From Prorocentrum cordatum (Eukaryota; Sar; Dinophyceae; Prorocentrales; Prorocentraceae), in the NCBI GenBank assembly GCA_963575745.1, contig CAUYUJ010015759.1, forward strand, positions 142,703 to 206,702: a DNA stretch of 64,000 nucleotides, read 5' to 3'. Shown here in pieces: positions 46,462-55,855 of this stretch. Numbering within the stretch: the stretch's first letter is position 1; every line of letters starts with the position of its first letter. Below the pieces are notes generated by a model that was not told the DNA's origin, made no database searches, and saw only the letters and a program-made list of their open reading frames with translations. A program made the translations under genes and the position numbers.

Positions 46462-46484
46462 GAGCCTGGTCTAAAACCAGGCTC
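46462..46484 (-). promoter_or_regulatory. Stem-loop in 3' UTR of element C
   Basis: The minus strand reads GAGCCTGGT, loop TTTAG, ACCAGGCTC, a perfect 9 bp stem 66 bases past the RT stop and 258 bases before the tail. In several LINEs the RT recognises a 3' stem-loop of its own RNA. That role here is inference. Confidence 0.6.
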
Positions 46485-46550
46485 AGCTGGGCAGAACGCC
46501 CGAGACGACGGCATTCAATGCGGCGACGAAAGCCTCTACGCATGCATATG

Positions 46551-48590
46551 TTAGTAGTTAAGCTGGGACAACTTAGACCAGACCACCCTGCAAGCACGAC
46601 GTCTCCTTGCTTGCATTCGGAGACGTGCTTCAAATTGCTGGGGCGGGGGGCCAGGCAAGTTGCGTCGGACTGAGGGGTGCGTGCTGAGAAAGGCATCACA
46701 AAGCATGGAGCTTAAAAGACACTGATCAGGGTCCATCCCACGAAAAAGGAGGAAGGGGAGAAGCCAGGGCGAACCCTCAGGTGACCCAGACGACCTCGGA
46801 GCCCAAGAACCCATCCACTGGGAGAATAGTTGTTGGAGCCTAGGACAAACCAGATAGTGTGCCATATCATCTAAGTCAGGGAGATGGGACGAGGAGGCAG
46901 GACATCCAAGAATACAACCCCTGGGAGCGGCATGAAAACGAGCACTCGTACAAACACATCTGGACAGCATCCGAATATTGGCCAGCGGCAAATACATACT
47001 AGACCTCTTAGCCAATGACTTAACCAGGCAGCAAACATAGGTAATGTGCTCAATAGAGACCCCAGGGATCCAGGCACACGCGCGACAAAGGAGAGCTTCC
47101 TGGGGGGGGGGGGGGGCGGCGGGTTGGTGATAGCGGCTCAGCGCCTTCATATGTTGCTTCTGGACATCTTTACGCTCATAATGAATACAGAGGCCGCGCG
47201 ATTGAATCGTGTCTTGAAATTCGAAAAGGTTCGTGAGGAAACTGTTCACGAAACAGCCCCGCCTCTGCCGATGCGGGCACCAGTCATCACCACGAAAGAT
47301 GCGTGATACAAATTCGCGAATTCGAGGAAGCTCCTCATCACACCGAGCAATATATCTGGCCCGCGATGCCTCAGCAACCAAAGAGAGCCGCGGAAACTCC
47401 ACTGGAAGGCCGAGCGCACATAAATTAGCGCACGTATCGTACGAGATGGCGTTGTTCGGGCCGGCGGCGAGGAGACGAACGCACGACTGATATACTTTAT
47501 GAAGAGCAGGGGACAGACAGTGAAGCTGGAGACCAAAATGCACATGAGAGGCACAGAACGTTTTGAAAAGCATGATTGATTGAGCCAGCCCAAGATCGAG
47601 GTCACGGATTTCACGGGCACGCTTTTTCAATTTGACTGCTGTCTCCAGGAGGGCAAGTTCTTCGGCCCCAGATCCGATCCATATCCCTAGGCACTTCAGT
47701 CGCCAGGTGATTTCCATAGCGTCAAACGGGTGCCCGAAGTCAACCAGGAAATCCTGAAGGGGTTCATGAAGACGGTCATATACGATGACGATCTGGCACT
47801 TCGGAAAGTTAAGTGCCAGCCTTATTGCACAATCCAGAAGCCCCAAGCACTCGAAGAGCGGCCCGAGACCATCAAATAGGCAGCGTAGTCCAAAACAGAA
47901 GTCATCCGCATAGGCGAGCGCGAGGGTTATGTGCATGGGTAGCCTCGATTGTAGCCATGCCAGAACAGGTTCAACAACTAAAATAAATAGAAGCATCGAG
48001 CTCGGGTCTCCTTGTCGAACCCCACGCTCAATGGGGAACTCACCAAAGGTCCTCCCGAATAGGTAAAGAACAGCGGAGTTACCCTTATAGAAGGCCCGGA
48101 AGAAACATATATATATATACACCGGAGGGGCGCCCATGGAGCGCAGAACCTGCAGCACCCAGGAGACCTTGATGGAGGGGAAGGCGGAAGCGAAGTCCGT
48201 CAGGACCAGCCCACTCGCGCACTTATCACGAAGGTGTTGTTCAAGCAAGAAGGCTTCAGCCTCCATCGCATTCGCCCGCATATCTCTACCACGAAAGCAC
48301 TTCTGAGGAAACTGGAGCAAACAATGTCTAGCTAATTTGCGGGTAAGAAGCACCGCCATCGATGCCGAGAGCAACTTCGCATCAGTATTTGTCATACTGA
48401 GGGGGCGCGTGCATGCAGGTTCCCGAAGCACCCCTTCCCCCACCTCCTGGTCCGTGATCTTTCCCGGAAGAAGCACCATCAAACACAGTTTCATATCATT
48501 GGGGATGCCAGCATGCGCGCCCCTAAACAAAGCTTGGTAGCATTCGCAAAGCACCTCGCCAGCAGCACCAGGCCGAGTAAGGTATCCCAC
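46551..48590 (-). CDS. Reverse transcriptase part of element C ORF2
   Basis: An open frame of 679 codons, stop TAA at 46551-46553. RPLSMTNTDAKLL at 62-74 is the conserved finger motif. Motif A is LTDFASAFPSI at 130-140, motif B is RGVRQGDPSSMLLF at 189-202, and motif C is LAYADDFCFG at 225-234 with catalytic YADD at 227-230. A Cys/His-rich C-terminal section (CTSARFHAAPRGCILGC, DDMAHYLVC) matches the post-RT zinc-binding region of related LINEs. The listed ATG at 48590 is not a real start; the protein should begin in the EN frame, from which it is separated by frameshifts. The RT core itself has no lesion, so the copy is probably young. Confidence 0.93.
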   Translation of the reverse strand: MGYLTRPGAAGEVLCECYQALFRGAHAGIPNDMKLCLMVLLPGKITDQEVGEGVLREPACTRPLSMTNTDAKLLSASMAVLLTRKLARHCLLQFPQKCFRGRDMRANAMEAEAFLLEQHLRDKCASGLVLTDFASAFPSIKVSWVLQVLRSMGAPPVYIYICFFRAFYKGNSAVLYLFGRTFGEFPIERGVRQGDPSSMLLFILVVEPVLAWLQSRLPMHITLALAYADDFCFGLRCLFDGLGPLFECLGLLDCAIRLALNFPKCQIVIVYDRLHEPLQDFLVDFGHPFDAMEITWRLKCLGIWIGSGAEELALLETAVKLKKRAREIRDLDLGLAQSIMLFKTFCASHVHFGLQLHCLSPALHKVYQSCVRLLAAGPNNAISYDTCANLCALGLPVEFPRLSLVAEASRARYIARCDEELPRIREFVSRIFRGDDWCPHRQRRGCFVNSFLTNLFEFQDTIQSRGLCIHYERKDVQKQHMKALSRYHQPAAPPPPQEALLCRACAWIPGVSIEHITYVCCLVKSLAKRSSMYLPLANIRMLSRCVCTSARFHAAPRGCILGCPASSSHLPDLDDMAHYLVCPRLQQLFSQWMGSWAPRSSGSPEGSPWLLPFLLFRGMDPDQCLLSSMLCDAFLSTHPSVRRNLPGPPPQQFEARLRMQARRRRACRVVWSKLSQLNY

Positions 48591-49186
48591 CCTCTCCAGG
48601 CATGCTATCCCTCCTCCCGTCTATCATCTTGCACCAATCGACCTCATTCATCATCCACTCGTGCTCGATCATGTAATTCATATATGCCTCCTCAGGCACA
48701 TCAGGCAACTTCTGGATAAACTGCCACAGCTCGGGCCAGAGGGGCCCATCGTCCGCGGTGCCCGCGAAGACAGAACTCCAATGGTCCTGAAGGGCTTGAG
48801 CGGCCTCCTCTTCGGCGCGGCCGGAAACGCCTGCGGGTGAAAAGGGTCCCCTGGAGCCACGTCCGTCTCTTCATCTTCCGCCAGAGTTCCTTTCGAGCAG
48901 CCAGCTTCCGCCGATCATTCTCCTCGCCCTCGGCCTGGCGGACCCCAGGGGGGCGGGGCGTCGCAGAACTATCCGTGGGTGACGGGGCGGCTTCCCTGTC
49001 CTGATTAAGCTCATTCTCAGCCTCGTCCAGAAGAAGGTTGTGAAGACCCTGAACGTGAAGACAGAGAGGCCCGCTCCGTGCGTCACGGAGGCCGGCAGGA
49101 AAGTGCTGGGCAAGAGCAGGGCAAACAGCGATCGCGGCATTGAGAAGAAAGCTGTCGCTTGACCGCCATGCGCGCAATGCCTGCAT
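48523..49186 (-). pseudogene. EN-RT linker of element C ORF2 (frameshifted)
   Basis: Two overlapping segments carry the linker. The first (49186-48701, MQALRAWRSSDSFLLNAA) is helical and Arg-rich. The second (48708-48523) has PDVPEEAYMNYMIEHEWMM and DSMPGEGGIPYSAW, the motif that opens the RT domain in this family. The three frames EN, linker 1 and linker 2 and the RT frame all differ, so three single-base shifts are implied. Sequencing error cannot be ruled out. Confidence 0.75.
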
Positions 49187-50360
49187 GGCACGATAGTGTT
49201 TGGCCTCTCGTATCAGCAGCCTTCAGATTGACAATTCGTTTAACTTCCTCGGCAACCTCGAACATCAACGATTTCGTTTCCGCCAGACGGCCCCGCGGTT
49301 CAACATCGGGAAGCGCGCGAATCGCGCCATCGAGAAGTTCACGAAATAGAGGGTGTCGGGTGATCCAGGGAGCCGGACGTTTCGGGGAATCTTGAGGTCG
49401 GAAGGTGCTGATCGAGACAACTATCGGGGCGTGGTCGGACACCGTATCCACCTTCAAGGGCCCAAGCGCCTCACACATGATGGTGAGGTCCGCAACAAGG
49501 GCAGACGGAAGCGCGCTGCGCGCACGGTCCAGCCGAGCAGTATGAGTAGCAACGCCATCCCTGACCTCCCTCCTCGTATCCACACATTGGTAGAATTCAA
49601 TCCAAGAGCCGCAGAGACGACGGAAGAGAGCAGTATGGTTGTCATCGCCTGGCGACCAGCCGCTTCCGTCGGCCCGGAGTCGACCATCAGATGAGAGAGC
49701 AAAATTCCAGTCACCAACGAGAATCGTGAAACACTCCGCCGGGTTGGGTAACGCCCGCAGAATCGAACGAAGCGCATTGGAATAGATCGTAGAAAGCTCA
49801 TTGGTGTTAGGCATGTGCGCGTTGATGATACACATATCCCCAAGACGCCCAGAGAGACGAGTGCAGAGGATCCGACCATCAATGATAGGAGCGCGGGTAA
49901 TAGTGGAGAAGAGCTTGGCAAAGGCAGGCTGGATACACGTGATGACCCCTCCCAACGCCGTAGAGTTGGGGAGCGGAGAATGACCAATCTCGAAGGGCCG
50001 AAGCTCTCGCCGAAGCTCGCTTATATCCGCAATCTGCCCATGAGTCTCCTGAGTGCAAAAGACCGCGAGCTGCTTCGCGAGCTTCAGAAATCGAGCAAAG
50101 CGAGGGGCTGCTTTCGTAATTCTGCTTCGAACAGCGGCAAGAAGAGCGGCAGTGTTCCAATATCCAATCTTAATCTGGGAGGAGGGGAAGAATGGACGGG
50201 CCCTGAAATCAGCGGGAGACGCAGGCATTACTGGACAAGAGCAGAGCAAAGGCGCGGCATCGTGGCTCGCAGCGCTCGGACACACTTCTGAAGGTGTCAC
50301 CATGGCCGCGCCCGCAGCCTGAGGCCAGCCTCCTTCAGCTCTAAAAGGGCTGCGGGGCAT
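49083..50360 (-). CDS. AP-type endonuclease part of element C ORF2
   Basis: ATG at 50358-50360, 54 bases after the ORF1 stop. Motifs: IGYWNTAAL (65-73, Asn), FCTQETHG (101-108, catalytic Glu), LVGDWNFAL (214-222), TARLDRAR (274-281) and VSDHAPIVVS (307-316, Asp-His pair). All active-site residues of apurinic-type LINE endonucleases are present, so the enzyme may have been active when the copy inserted. The reading frame runs on to 49083 after the conserved part, past the first frameshift of the linker. Confidence 0.93.
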   Translation of the reverse strand: MPRSPFRAEGGWPQAAGAAMVTPSEVCPSAASHDAAPLLCSCPVMPASPADFRARPFFPSSQIKIGYWNTAALLAAVRSRITKAAPRFARFLKLAKQLAVFCTQETHGQIADISELRRELRPFEIGHSPLPNSTALGGVITCIQPAFAKLFSTITRAPIIDGRILCTRLSGRLGDMCIINAHMPNTNELSTIYSNALRSILRALPNPAECFTILVGDWNFALSSDGRLRADGSGWSPGDDNHTALFRRLCGSWIEFYQCVDTRREVRDGVATHTARLDRARSALPSALVADLTIMCEALGPLKVDTVSDHAPIVVSISTFRPQDSPKRPAPWITRHPLFRELLDGAIRALPDVEPRGRLAETKSLMFEVAEEVKRIVNLKAADTRGQTLSCHAGIARMAVKRQLSSQCRDRCLPCSCPALSCRPP

Positions 50361-50413
50361 TCAGGCGGTCAATCCCCTCCTGCAGGCGCGGGAGAAGGGG
50401 GGGAACAATAGAA

Positions 50414-51481
50414 CTAAAGTCTGCAAACAAGTCTGGAAAAAATTAGGCCGACTTTCGGCGGTTCAGAGACATCATTCACAAGTTCAAGGTGGCACAATTG
50501 AACAGGATCTTCAGCTGACCGAAGAACGCAAACATCTCCCCCGAGTCTGTTAGATCCCATGTCTTTGCCCATATCCTTCATTGCATCGGCCAGGGCACCG
50601 CGAATGTTACCCATGGCCAAGAAGAGTAGATGTGTTCCTGGGGCCATGTCTCGCTTGACTCGCAACGTGATCTGCTGCTGCGGGTATACGGGGTCGGGGA
50701 AGGGAATCATGCCGTGAGTACTCATCATATTCATGAAGACCGACGCTTTCGTCGAATCCTTGAAACCCAAGATGATCTTCTTCGTCATATCGTAGGTGCG
50801 GACAGTAGGGCGTTCACGAGAGGGTGGGGTACCTGCCGTCAATACCAGGTCCGCAGCACGCCTCAGGGAGGCTTGCATCATTTTACGAGGGAAGCCAACA
50901 ATAATGGCGCGATGGGCGCGCTCAAATACTTCAGATTTTGCCTCATGCACCGTGCTAGGAATCTCACTCCGATGCTGAGTATTGGCTTTTGTGGCCGGTT
51001 TGCTTTGTAGCTCGGTAGTGGCTGCCTCTATCTTCTCCATCTTGAGCTCCACCGCCACGGAGACCGCCTCCTTGATGGAAGCAGCACTGGCAACTTCGAT
51101 GTTCGAGATGCGCGAGTTGAGCAGGTGAACGTTCTTGTCCGTAGTCGAGATAGCTTGCTGGAGCGGTTGAACCTCCTGAGAGAAGTTCTGCTCCAAGGTC
51201 TGGATGCGAATGTTTGAGTCCTTGACACTGCCGATGAGCTGCTTCATCCACGAGGGCAGGTTCTCCGGCGCCGCCTCCTGTTCATTGGCGTAGCTGCTGT
51301 GGCTTCGGCGGCTCCGAGTAGAATCGCGACAGTCTGGGCTCATCGAAAACCGTTCAGGCGAGCGAGCAGGACTTGAACTGACAGAAAGCATCGCTTCTCT
51401 CGGCACCCGTCTGGACTGCGAGCGAGACCCCGACTTGCTGACTCGCCTGACACCACGGACTGCATTATCTGGGGGCGGCAT
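50414..51481 (-). CDS. ORF1 protein of element C: coiled coil and RRM-like domain
   Basis: The first in-frame ATG is at 51481; the frame is open further up to a TAG but without ATG. 355 residues. The N-terminal 60 residues are Arg/Ser-rich. Then WMKQLIGSVKDSNIRIQTLE to KMEKIEAATTELQ is a long predicted coiled coil. HRAIIVGFPRKMMQASLRRA, followed by KKIILGFKDSTKASVF, is consistent with RRM strands 1 and 3. The stop is TAG at 50414-50416. Such ORF1 proteins coat LINE RNA and act as chaperones (family knowledge). The general plan equals ORF1 of element B but the sequences are clearly different, so B and C are separate families. Confidence 0.85.
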   Translation of the reverse strand: MPPPDNAVRGVRRVSKSGSRSQSRRVPREAMLSVSSSPARSPERFSMSPDCRDSTRSRRSHSSYANEQEAAPENLPSWMKQLIGSVKDSNIRIQTLEQNFSQEVQPLQQAISTTDKNVHLLNSRISNIEVASAASIKEAVSVAVELKMEKIEAATTELQSKPATKANTQHRSEIPSTVHEAKSEVFERAHRAIIVGFPRKMMQASLRRAADLVLTAGTPPSRERPTVRTYDMTKKIILGFKDSTKASVFMNMMSTHGMIPFPDPVYPQQQITLRVKRDMAPGTHLLFLAMGNIRGALADAMKDMGKDMGSNRLGGDVCVLRSAEDPVQLCHLELVNDVSEPPKVGLIFSRLVCRL

Positions 51482-51647
51482 CGGGCTGACTGGTGCAATC
51501 CGACCCGTTGCGTGGCCGAAAGAGGACCTGCGAGGCACTGAAGCTCGCGCAGGGGTCGAGCGTGCAGAAAATGAGGCCTAACCTCGGGACGTTCGGGCCA
51601 ACCCCTTGGCAGCGTCCAAGCTCGAAACGTCGGGGCAGCGTTTCGAA

Positions 51648-51684
51648 CTTGAGCCAACATGGCTTGAGCCAAAGTGGCTACGGA
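51648..51684 (-). other. Two spliced-leader (DinoSL) relics at the 5' end of element C
   Basis: The minus strand from 51684 reads T, CCGTAGCCACTTTGG, CTCAAG (a full leader with C for T at position 10), directly followed by CCATGTTGGCTCAAG (51662-51648), an older leader lacking its first six bases. This is the classic relict pattern: a retroposed leader was itself trans-spliced at its internal AG and then reverse transcribed again. Confidence 0.97.
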
Positions 51685-51695
51685 AGACACGCTGA
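51685..51695. repeat. Target-site duplication, 5' side of element C
   Basis: AGACACGCTGA, starting at the base after the leader's first nucleotide. Identical to 46193-46203. Confidence 0.93.
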
Positions 51696-52121
51696 ATTGT
51701 TGTCATCAGTAAGCGCCATCGCGGCCGCGTCGGTTGTGCCAAATCAGCTGAACGCTCTGCGCGCGAGCTTGCGCGCGCCAGCGCAGCCGCAAAAATGCGC
51801 CAACCAGTGCCAAGTCGTCACAATAAGCACGGCCGCACGGGTTCTTAAAAGAAGTTGCGGGTGGGAGAGTAGGGCGAATGCGCGAGCAGTGGAGTCGACG
51901 ACTTCAAGTTCTGCAGGTCTGTATTGCAACACAGGACTTGCACTACATCAACTGCACCACAGAACGAGCACCATATATCTTGCACCACATTGTTCACCAC
52001 ACAACTTGCATCACATAGACTGTACGACACATATGTTGCACAGCATAGCTTTCAACTCATGTATTGCACCACGAAGATTGCACCACATATAGTAGACCAC
52101 AAAGTTTACGCATCCACGGTG

Positions 52122-52167
<46 letters not shown>

Positions 52168-52274
52168 CACTGCGTGGGGCCCACGCGGGCCGAAATACAG
52201 CTCTAACTACAGGCTGGGCTCTGTGTGCCAGCATCTCTCTCTCTCTCTCTCGCTCTCTGTCTCTGTCTCTGTCT

Positions 52275-52324
<50 letters not shown>

Positions 52325-52380
52325 GTATATAACCGGCGAGCGTTGCCAATGTTCACTGACATGTCCATTGTGGTTAAAAC
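51696..52380. repeat. Degenerate CACCACA repeat, (TA)n and (CT)n runs
   Basis: 51925-52110 has TTGCACCACAT-type units about 30 bp apart. (TA)n occupies 52124-52165. CT/GT dinucleotides occupy 52232-52322. No gene. Confidence 0.8.
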
Positions 52381-52859
52381 TAGTAGTATATAAGAAACAG
52401 AATCGCCGTGCCGTGGCGCTGTGTCGCGCCGTGTCGGGTTATCCTGGAACACCGACAGAGCACAAATACGGCAAAAATGTTGTGCCGTGCAGTGCCGAGC
52501 TGGGTGCCACGACGTGACATGGCAAACTGGCAGAACAGAAGACCGCGCTGTGCCGTGGTGCTGTGCCGTGCCGTGCCATTGTGCACTGGAGGGGGGCTCA
52601 CAGAAAAGCCTGGCAACATAAAAATCTTGTGCCCTGCCGTGTTGCCGTGCCGTGCCGTGCCGCCGTGCACCGACGGGGCCCAAAAGCGACCCGACAAAGC
52701 AAAACTGCCCTGCCATACTGTGCCATGCCGTGGTGACGTGGCGCGCCGTGCCGTGGTCTGTGCGATCTCGTGCCGCGGCACGGGGTGCCTCGCCGTGCCA
52801 CGTCGTTGTGCATAAAAAGACTCCAACAAACGACCTGGTAGGGAAAAAGCGCAGCACCG
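52381..52859. repeat. GTGCCGTGCC-rich degenerate repeat
   Basis: Units of GCCGTGCCGTG separated by AAAAATxTTGTGCC and GAC(C/A)GACxxxGC pieces, suggesting a larger unit of about 110-130 bp. No coding signal. Confidence 0.75.
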
Positions 52860-53022
52860 TTAGGTCGGGCATGTCGCCCCACGCGGGGATTTTGGACGAA
52901 ACAATTTAAACATGCCTCCAAAAAACGCAAACAAAAACTCAAGGATGGTCAAAACATCGTCCCCTGACTAGTGTTTGACTATTTTTGACTAATCCTCCTG
53001 TAGAGGGACACGCCCGACTTAA
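52860..53022. repeat. MITE-like inverted-repeat element, family 3, copy 2
   Basis: Ends TAGGTCGGGCATGTCGCCCC and (right) GAGGGACACGCCCGACTTAA. Centre GGTCAAAACATCGTCCCCTG then ACTAGTGTTTGACTATTTTT, matching 36484-36630 through most of its length. Confidence 0.85.
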
Positions 53023-55217
53023 CAGTACCGTGCAGTGGCGTGACGTGCTCACTGTTTCAGTTTCGGGCCCTCTGCGGGATGAACTTCTACTGAACGATCA
53101 GATTGACCCCGAGCGCGAGGTGGAGAGGCGGTCATGAGCGGTGCCACGTGCGGGCATATGCGGGCAGAGCCTGAGTAAGCAGCTGTGGCGCGAGCACCTA
53201 CTGCATCGCCCTAGCGCCCCCCAAACTGCACGAAGATTTCCGCACACGCCGAGAATATGACCGCACGGTCGCCGACAACGCTCTAATGGCAAAGACCGAG
53301 CGGGAAAGGCACATGCCCCGGCACGTGCCCGCACAAATGCGAATGTCGCTGGATCATTCCGCGTCGACTGCCGGAACGCCCGCGCATGCGGGGCACATGC
53401 CGCGCACATGCCCGCACAACGAGCGCACAGGCCCAAAAACGCACGCACATACCCCAGAAGAGGCAGCAAGAAATGAGCCGTGTGCAAGTGGACAGAGACA
53501 GCCAGCAGCGCTGGCGCCAAATCAATGACCACCGGGGCGAGTGGCAGGAGTCCTCGCTCGTGATGCCGATACCCCCTCCTTTCTGGGATCATGGCCGCTG
53601 GGGCCAGTGGGCCAGCGGCGGCAACCAGCGTTGGCGACAAGCCAGACGAATGGGGCCAGAGGCAAGGGCTTGTGCCAGCGACCGGCGCGGGCGACAGGCA
53701 GGGAGAGCAGGGCGAATAGGGGCTCACGGGCCTCATGGGGGCTGCTGCTGGCGGCAACCAGCGCCGGAAACAATCAAAACGAGCGGGTTTGCCAGAGACC
53801 CCAGAGGCCAAAGGCTCATGGCTGCAATCATTACTGGCGATAAGCAGCACTACGGGTTCGGGAGCATTAGTCTGAACGCCACACCAGGGCCCCAACAACG
53901 CCCGAAAAACAAGTTGAGGCTTCTGCGCCCGACCCCGTCCACATCAGCGGGCGCCCGGTCCAAACGACCTTCCCCCACACAAAACTTGAAACGGGCTTCC
54001 GCCTGCCAGGGGGGGACTCTGGGGTGATCCACTCCTTCAACTGGAAGTAAGGACAGTGGATGGGGCCCGGTTGGGTCGATTCTGTCTGGGGCGTCCTCAA
54101 AATCTGCCTGGTTTGATCCCTGGTTTGGCTTGGCCTGGCATGGTTTAGCCACGCGCCTCGCCTGAGACATCCTCGAAATGCGCCTGGTTTGGGCCCGGTT
54201 TCGCCTGAGGCGTCCTCAGCATTCGCCTGGGTTGGCCCTGGTTTGGCTTGGTTTGGGCCTGCCTCGTTTGGGACGTCCTCACAAGTTGTCTGATCTGGCC
54301 CTGGTTTGGTTCGTTTGCGACTCAGTTACGCTTGTTCCCTCGTTTGACATGGTTTCGGCTCTGTTTCGTTAGAGACGTCCTCACAACTGGCGGTGGTGAT
54401 TCGAGCTGGCAGACTGCACGAAAGAAATCATCGAATGTCTGCGCGGTTGGGTGACATTCGCTATGGTCGCCATGCGGTTTCGACATATTCTGGGATGTGC
54501 CACGTGCTCTTAATGTGGCCGTGTACAAACCGAAATATTGGCACGGTGCCATGGATACCCATTGCGGCCCACGTGTAACACGACTGCGCTACAAAATGGC
54601 GGGCGGCATGGGCGTGGACAGTCCCAACACGCTGTGGGTCGGCATGGGCGTGCGTGGCGGTGTTCGGAGAAAACCTTTGCGAGGCTGTAGCGGGCTGGAA
54701 GGAGGCCACTAGTGGCGACTATCGCTAATGACACGCAGGGAGAGCAGGGGAAATCAGGGCTAACATGGGCTGGCGGTGGTGTCTGGCGACCAGCAGGACT
54801 AGTGGGGCTAGCGGGGCTAGGCAAGGGCTGATAGGGCTGGGGATTGGGATCGTAGGGGCCAGTGCGACAACAAACGATGGCGACAAGCAGGGCCTCTCGG
54901 GTGCGCGGTGCTTGTGGGGCTAGCAAGGGCTCATAACAGCTGGCAGGGTGAGCGACAAGCGCTAGCCAGGCCGAGTAGGGGTCAGTAGGGACTGGTGGCG
55001 GCAACCAGGGATAGCTGGGGACAAGCAGGGCTGATAGGGATGATGGACGCACGTCGGGCCTGGTGGCGGCAACTCTTCAGACACGGGCTGATGACTGCAA
55101 CGGGCGCTGGCGACAAAGCAGAAAGAGGGGGAACGCAACCATCCCAGGGACTAGCGCGGCAACCAGGAACGACAATGATCAGACCCGCATCTCCTGGAGA
55201 GCAGGAAAAGCTACAGT
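53023..55217. repeat. Degenerate minisatellites (GGCGACAAGCAGGG and GCCTGGTTTGG types)
   Basis: 53480-53850 and 54710-55130 are built of GGCGACAAGCAGGG, GGCGGCAACCAG and GGGCTGATAGGG motifs. Between them, 54060-54390 has four to five units of about 80 bp (CGTCCTCAxA, GCCTGGTTTGGGCCCGG, TTTCGCCTGAG). 54391-54710 and 53023-53480 are unique with no recognisable gene. Confidence 0.7.
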
Positions 55218-55392
55218 GGAGGCCAGTCCACAAGAAACCTTCCACAAGAAACCCAACCTTGAGACCCCAGGACGTCTATAGATATTTGGTGTGGGAACGT
55301 CGCGCCTTCCATCGCAAAACCATCGAAACCCAAGAAACCCAGGGCACCCTGGAGGCAAGCAAGATGTTTCTTGGCATGGGTCTCCACTGTAC
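55218..55392 (+). repeat. Dispersed repeat, copy 2 (inverse of 33228-33415)
   Basis: CACAAGAAACCTTCCACAAG through GTGTGGGAACGTCGCGCCTT to GGCATGGGTCTCCACTGTAC, collinear with the reverse complement of 33228-33415. It is followed by GACGGCGGCGACGACCGCGA-type repeats to 55550. Confidence 0.85.
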
Positions 55393-55687
55393 TGGGTGCA
55401 AGCATAGCGCCAAGAAGAACAATCGACCGGGAAAGAGAGCGAGCCGCCACCGTCGCCGTCACAGTGACGACGGCGGCGACGACCGCGACAGCGACTGCGG
55501 CGACGGCAGTGGCGGCGTCGGCGTCGGCGTCGGCGCCGCAGCCGTGGCCCCGGGGGCTCAAAGATGGGATCCAGAGGGATGGGGCCCTGAGGATAGGAAG
55601 GGATCTGAGGGTGGCTTTCCATTGTTCGAGGCACCTCGCCCTCATGACCCCATCCCTCAGGACCCCATTTTTAAGGACACAAGCACT

Positions 55688-55855
55688 GACATGAACATAA
55701 CAACTCGCAGGTCCGCGCGGATTTCTCGGATCGGCGCTGGAGCCCCCTCCCTGGCGCGCAGGAGCGCGCCAAGGGCGGTGCCAGAGGCGCCGCCAGGGGG
55801 CTACAGCGCCGATCCGAGAAATCCGTGCAGACCTCAGAGTTTTCATGTCCATGTC
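55688..55855. repeat. GGCGCT inverted-repeat element, copy 2
   Basis: Arms of about 52 bp: left GACATGAACATAACAACTCG, CAGGTCCGCGCGGATTTCTC; right, in reverse complement, GACATGGACATGAAAACTCT, GAGGTCTGCACGGATTTCTC. Few mismatches, so this is the most intact copy. Confidence 0.9.

Larger units (their letters stand above)
46204..51684 (-). mobile_element. Element C: near full-length LINE with spliced leader and target-site duplication
   Basis: 5481 bp on the minus strand. From 5' to 3': spliced-leader doublet (51684-51648), ORF1 (51481-50414), ORF2 with AP-type endonuclease (50360-49083), linker, RT (48590-46551), 3' UTR with a stem-loop (46484-46462), and an A-rich tail reading AACAAAACAAAA at 46215-46204. 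A perfect 11 bp repeat brackets the element exactly at the leader's first base and at the tail. This is the expected product of target-primed reverse transcription from a trans-spliced, capped mRNA. Three frameshifts between EN and RT are the only visible damage. Confidence 0.95.

Noticed and set aside
53098-53898. Minus-strand 266-codon frame
   Set aside because: It spans a degenerate minisatellite and has low-complexity Ala/Pro/Cys composition without a domain.
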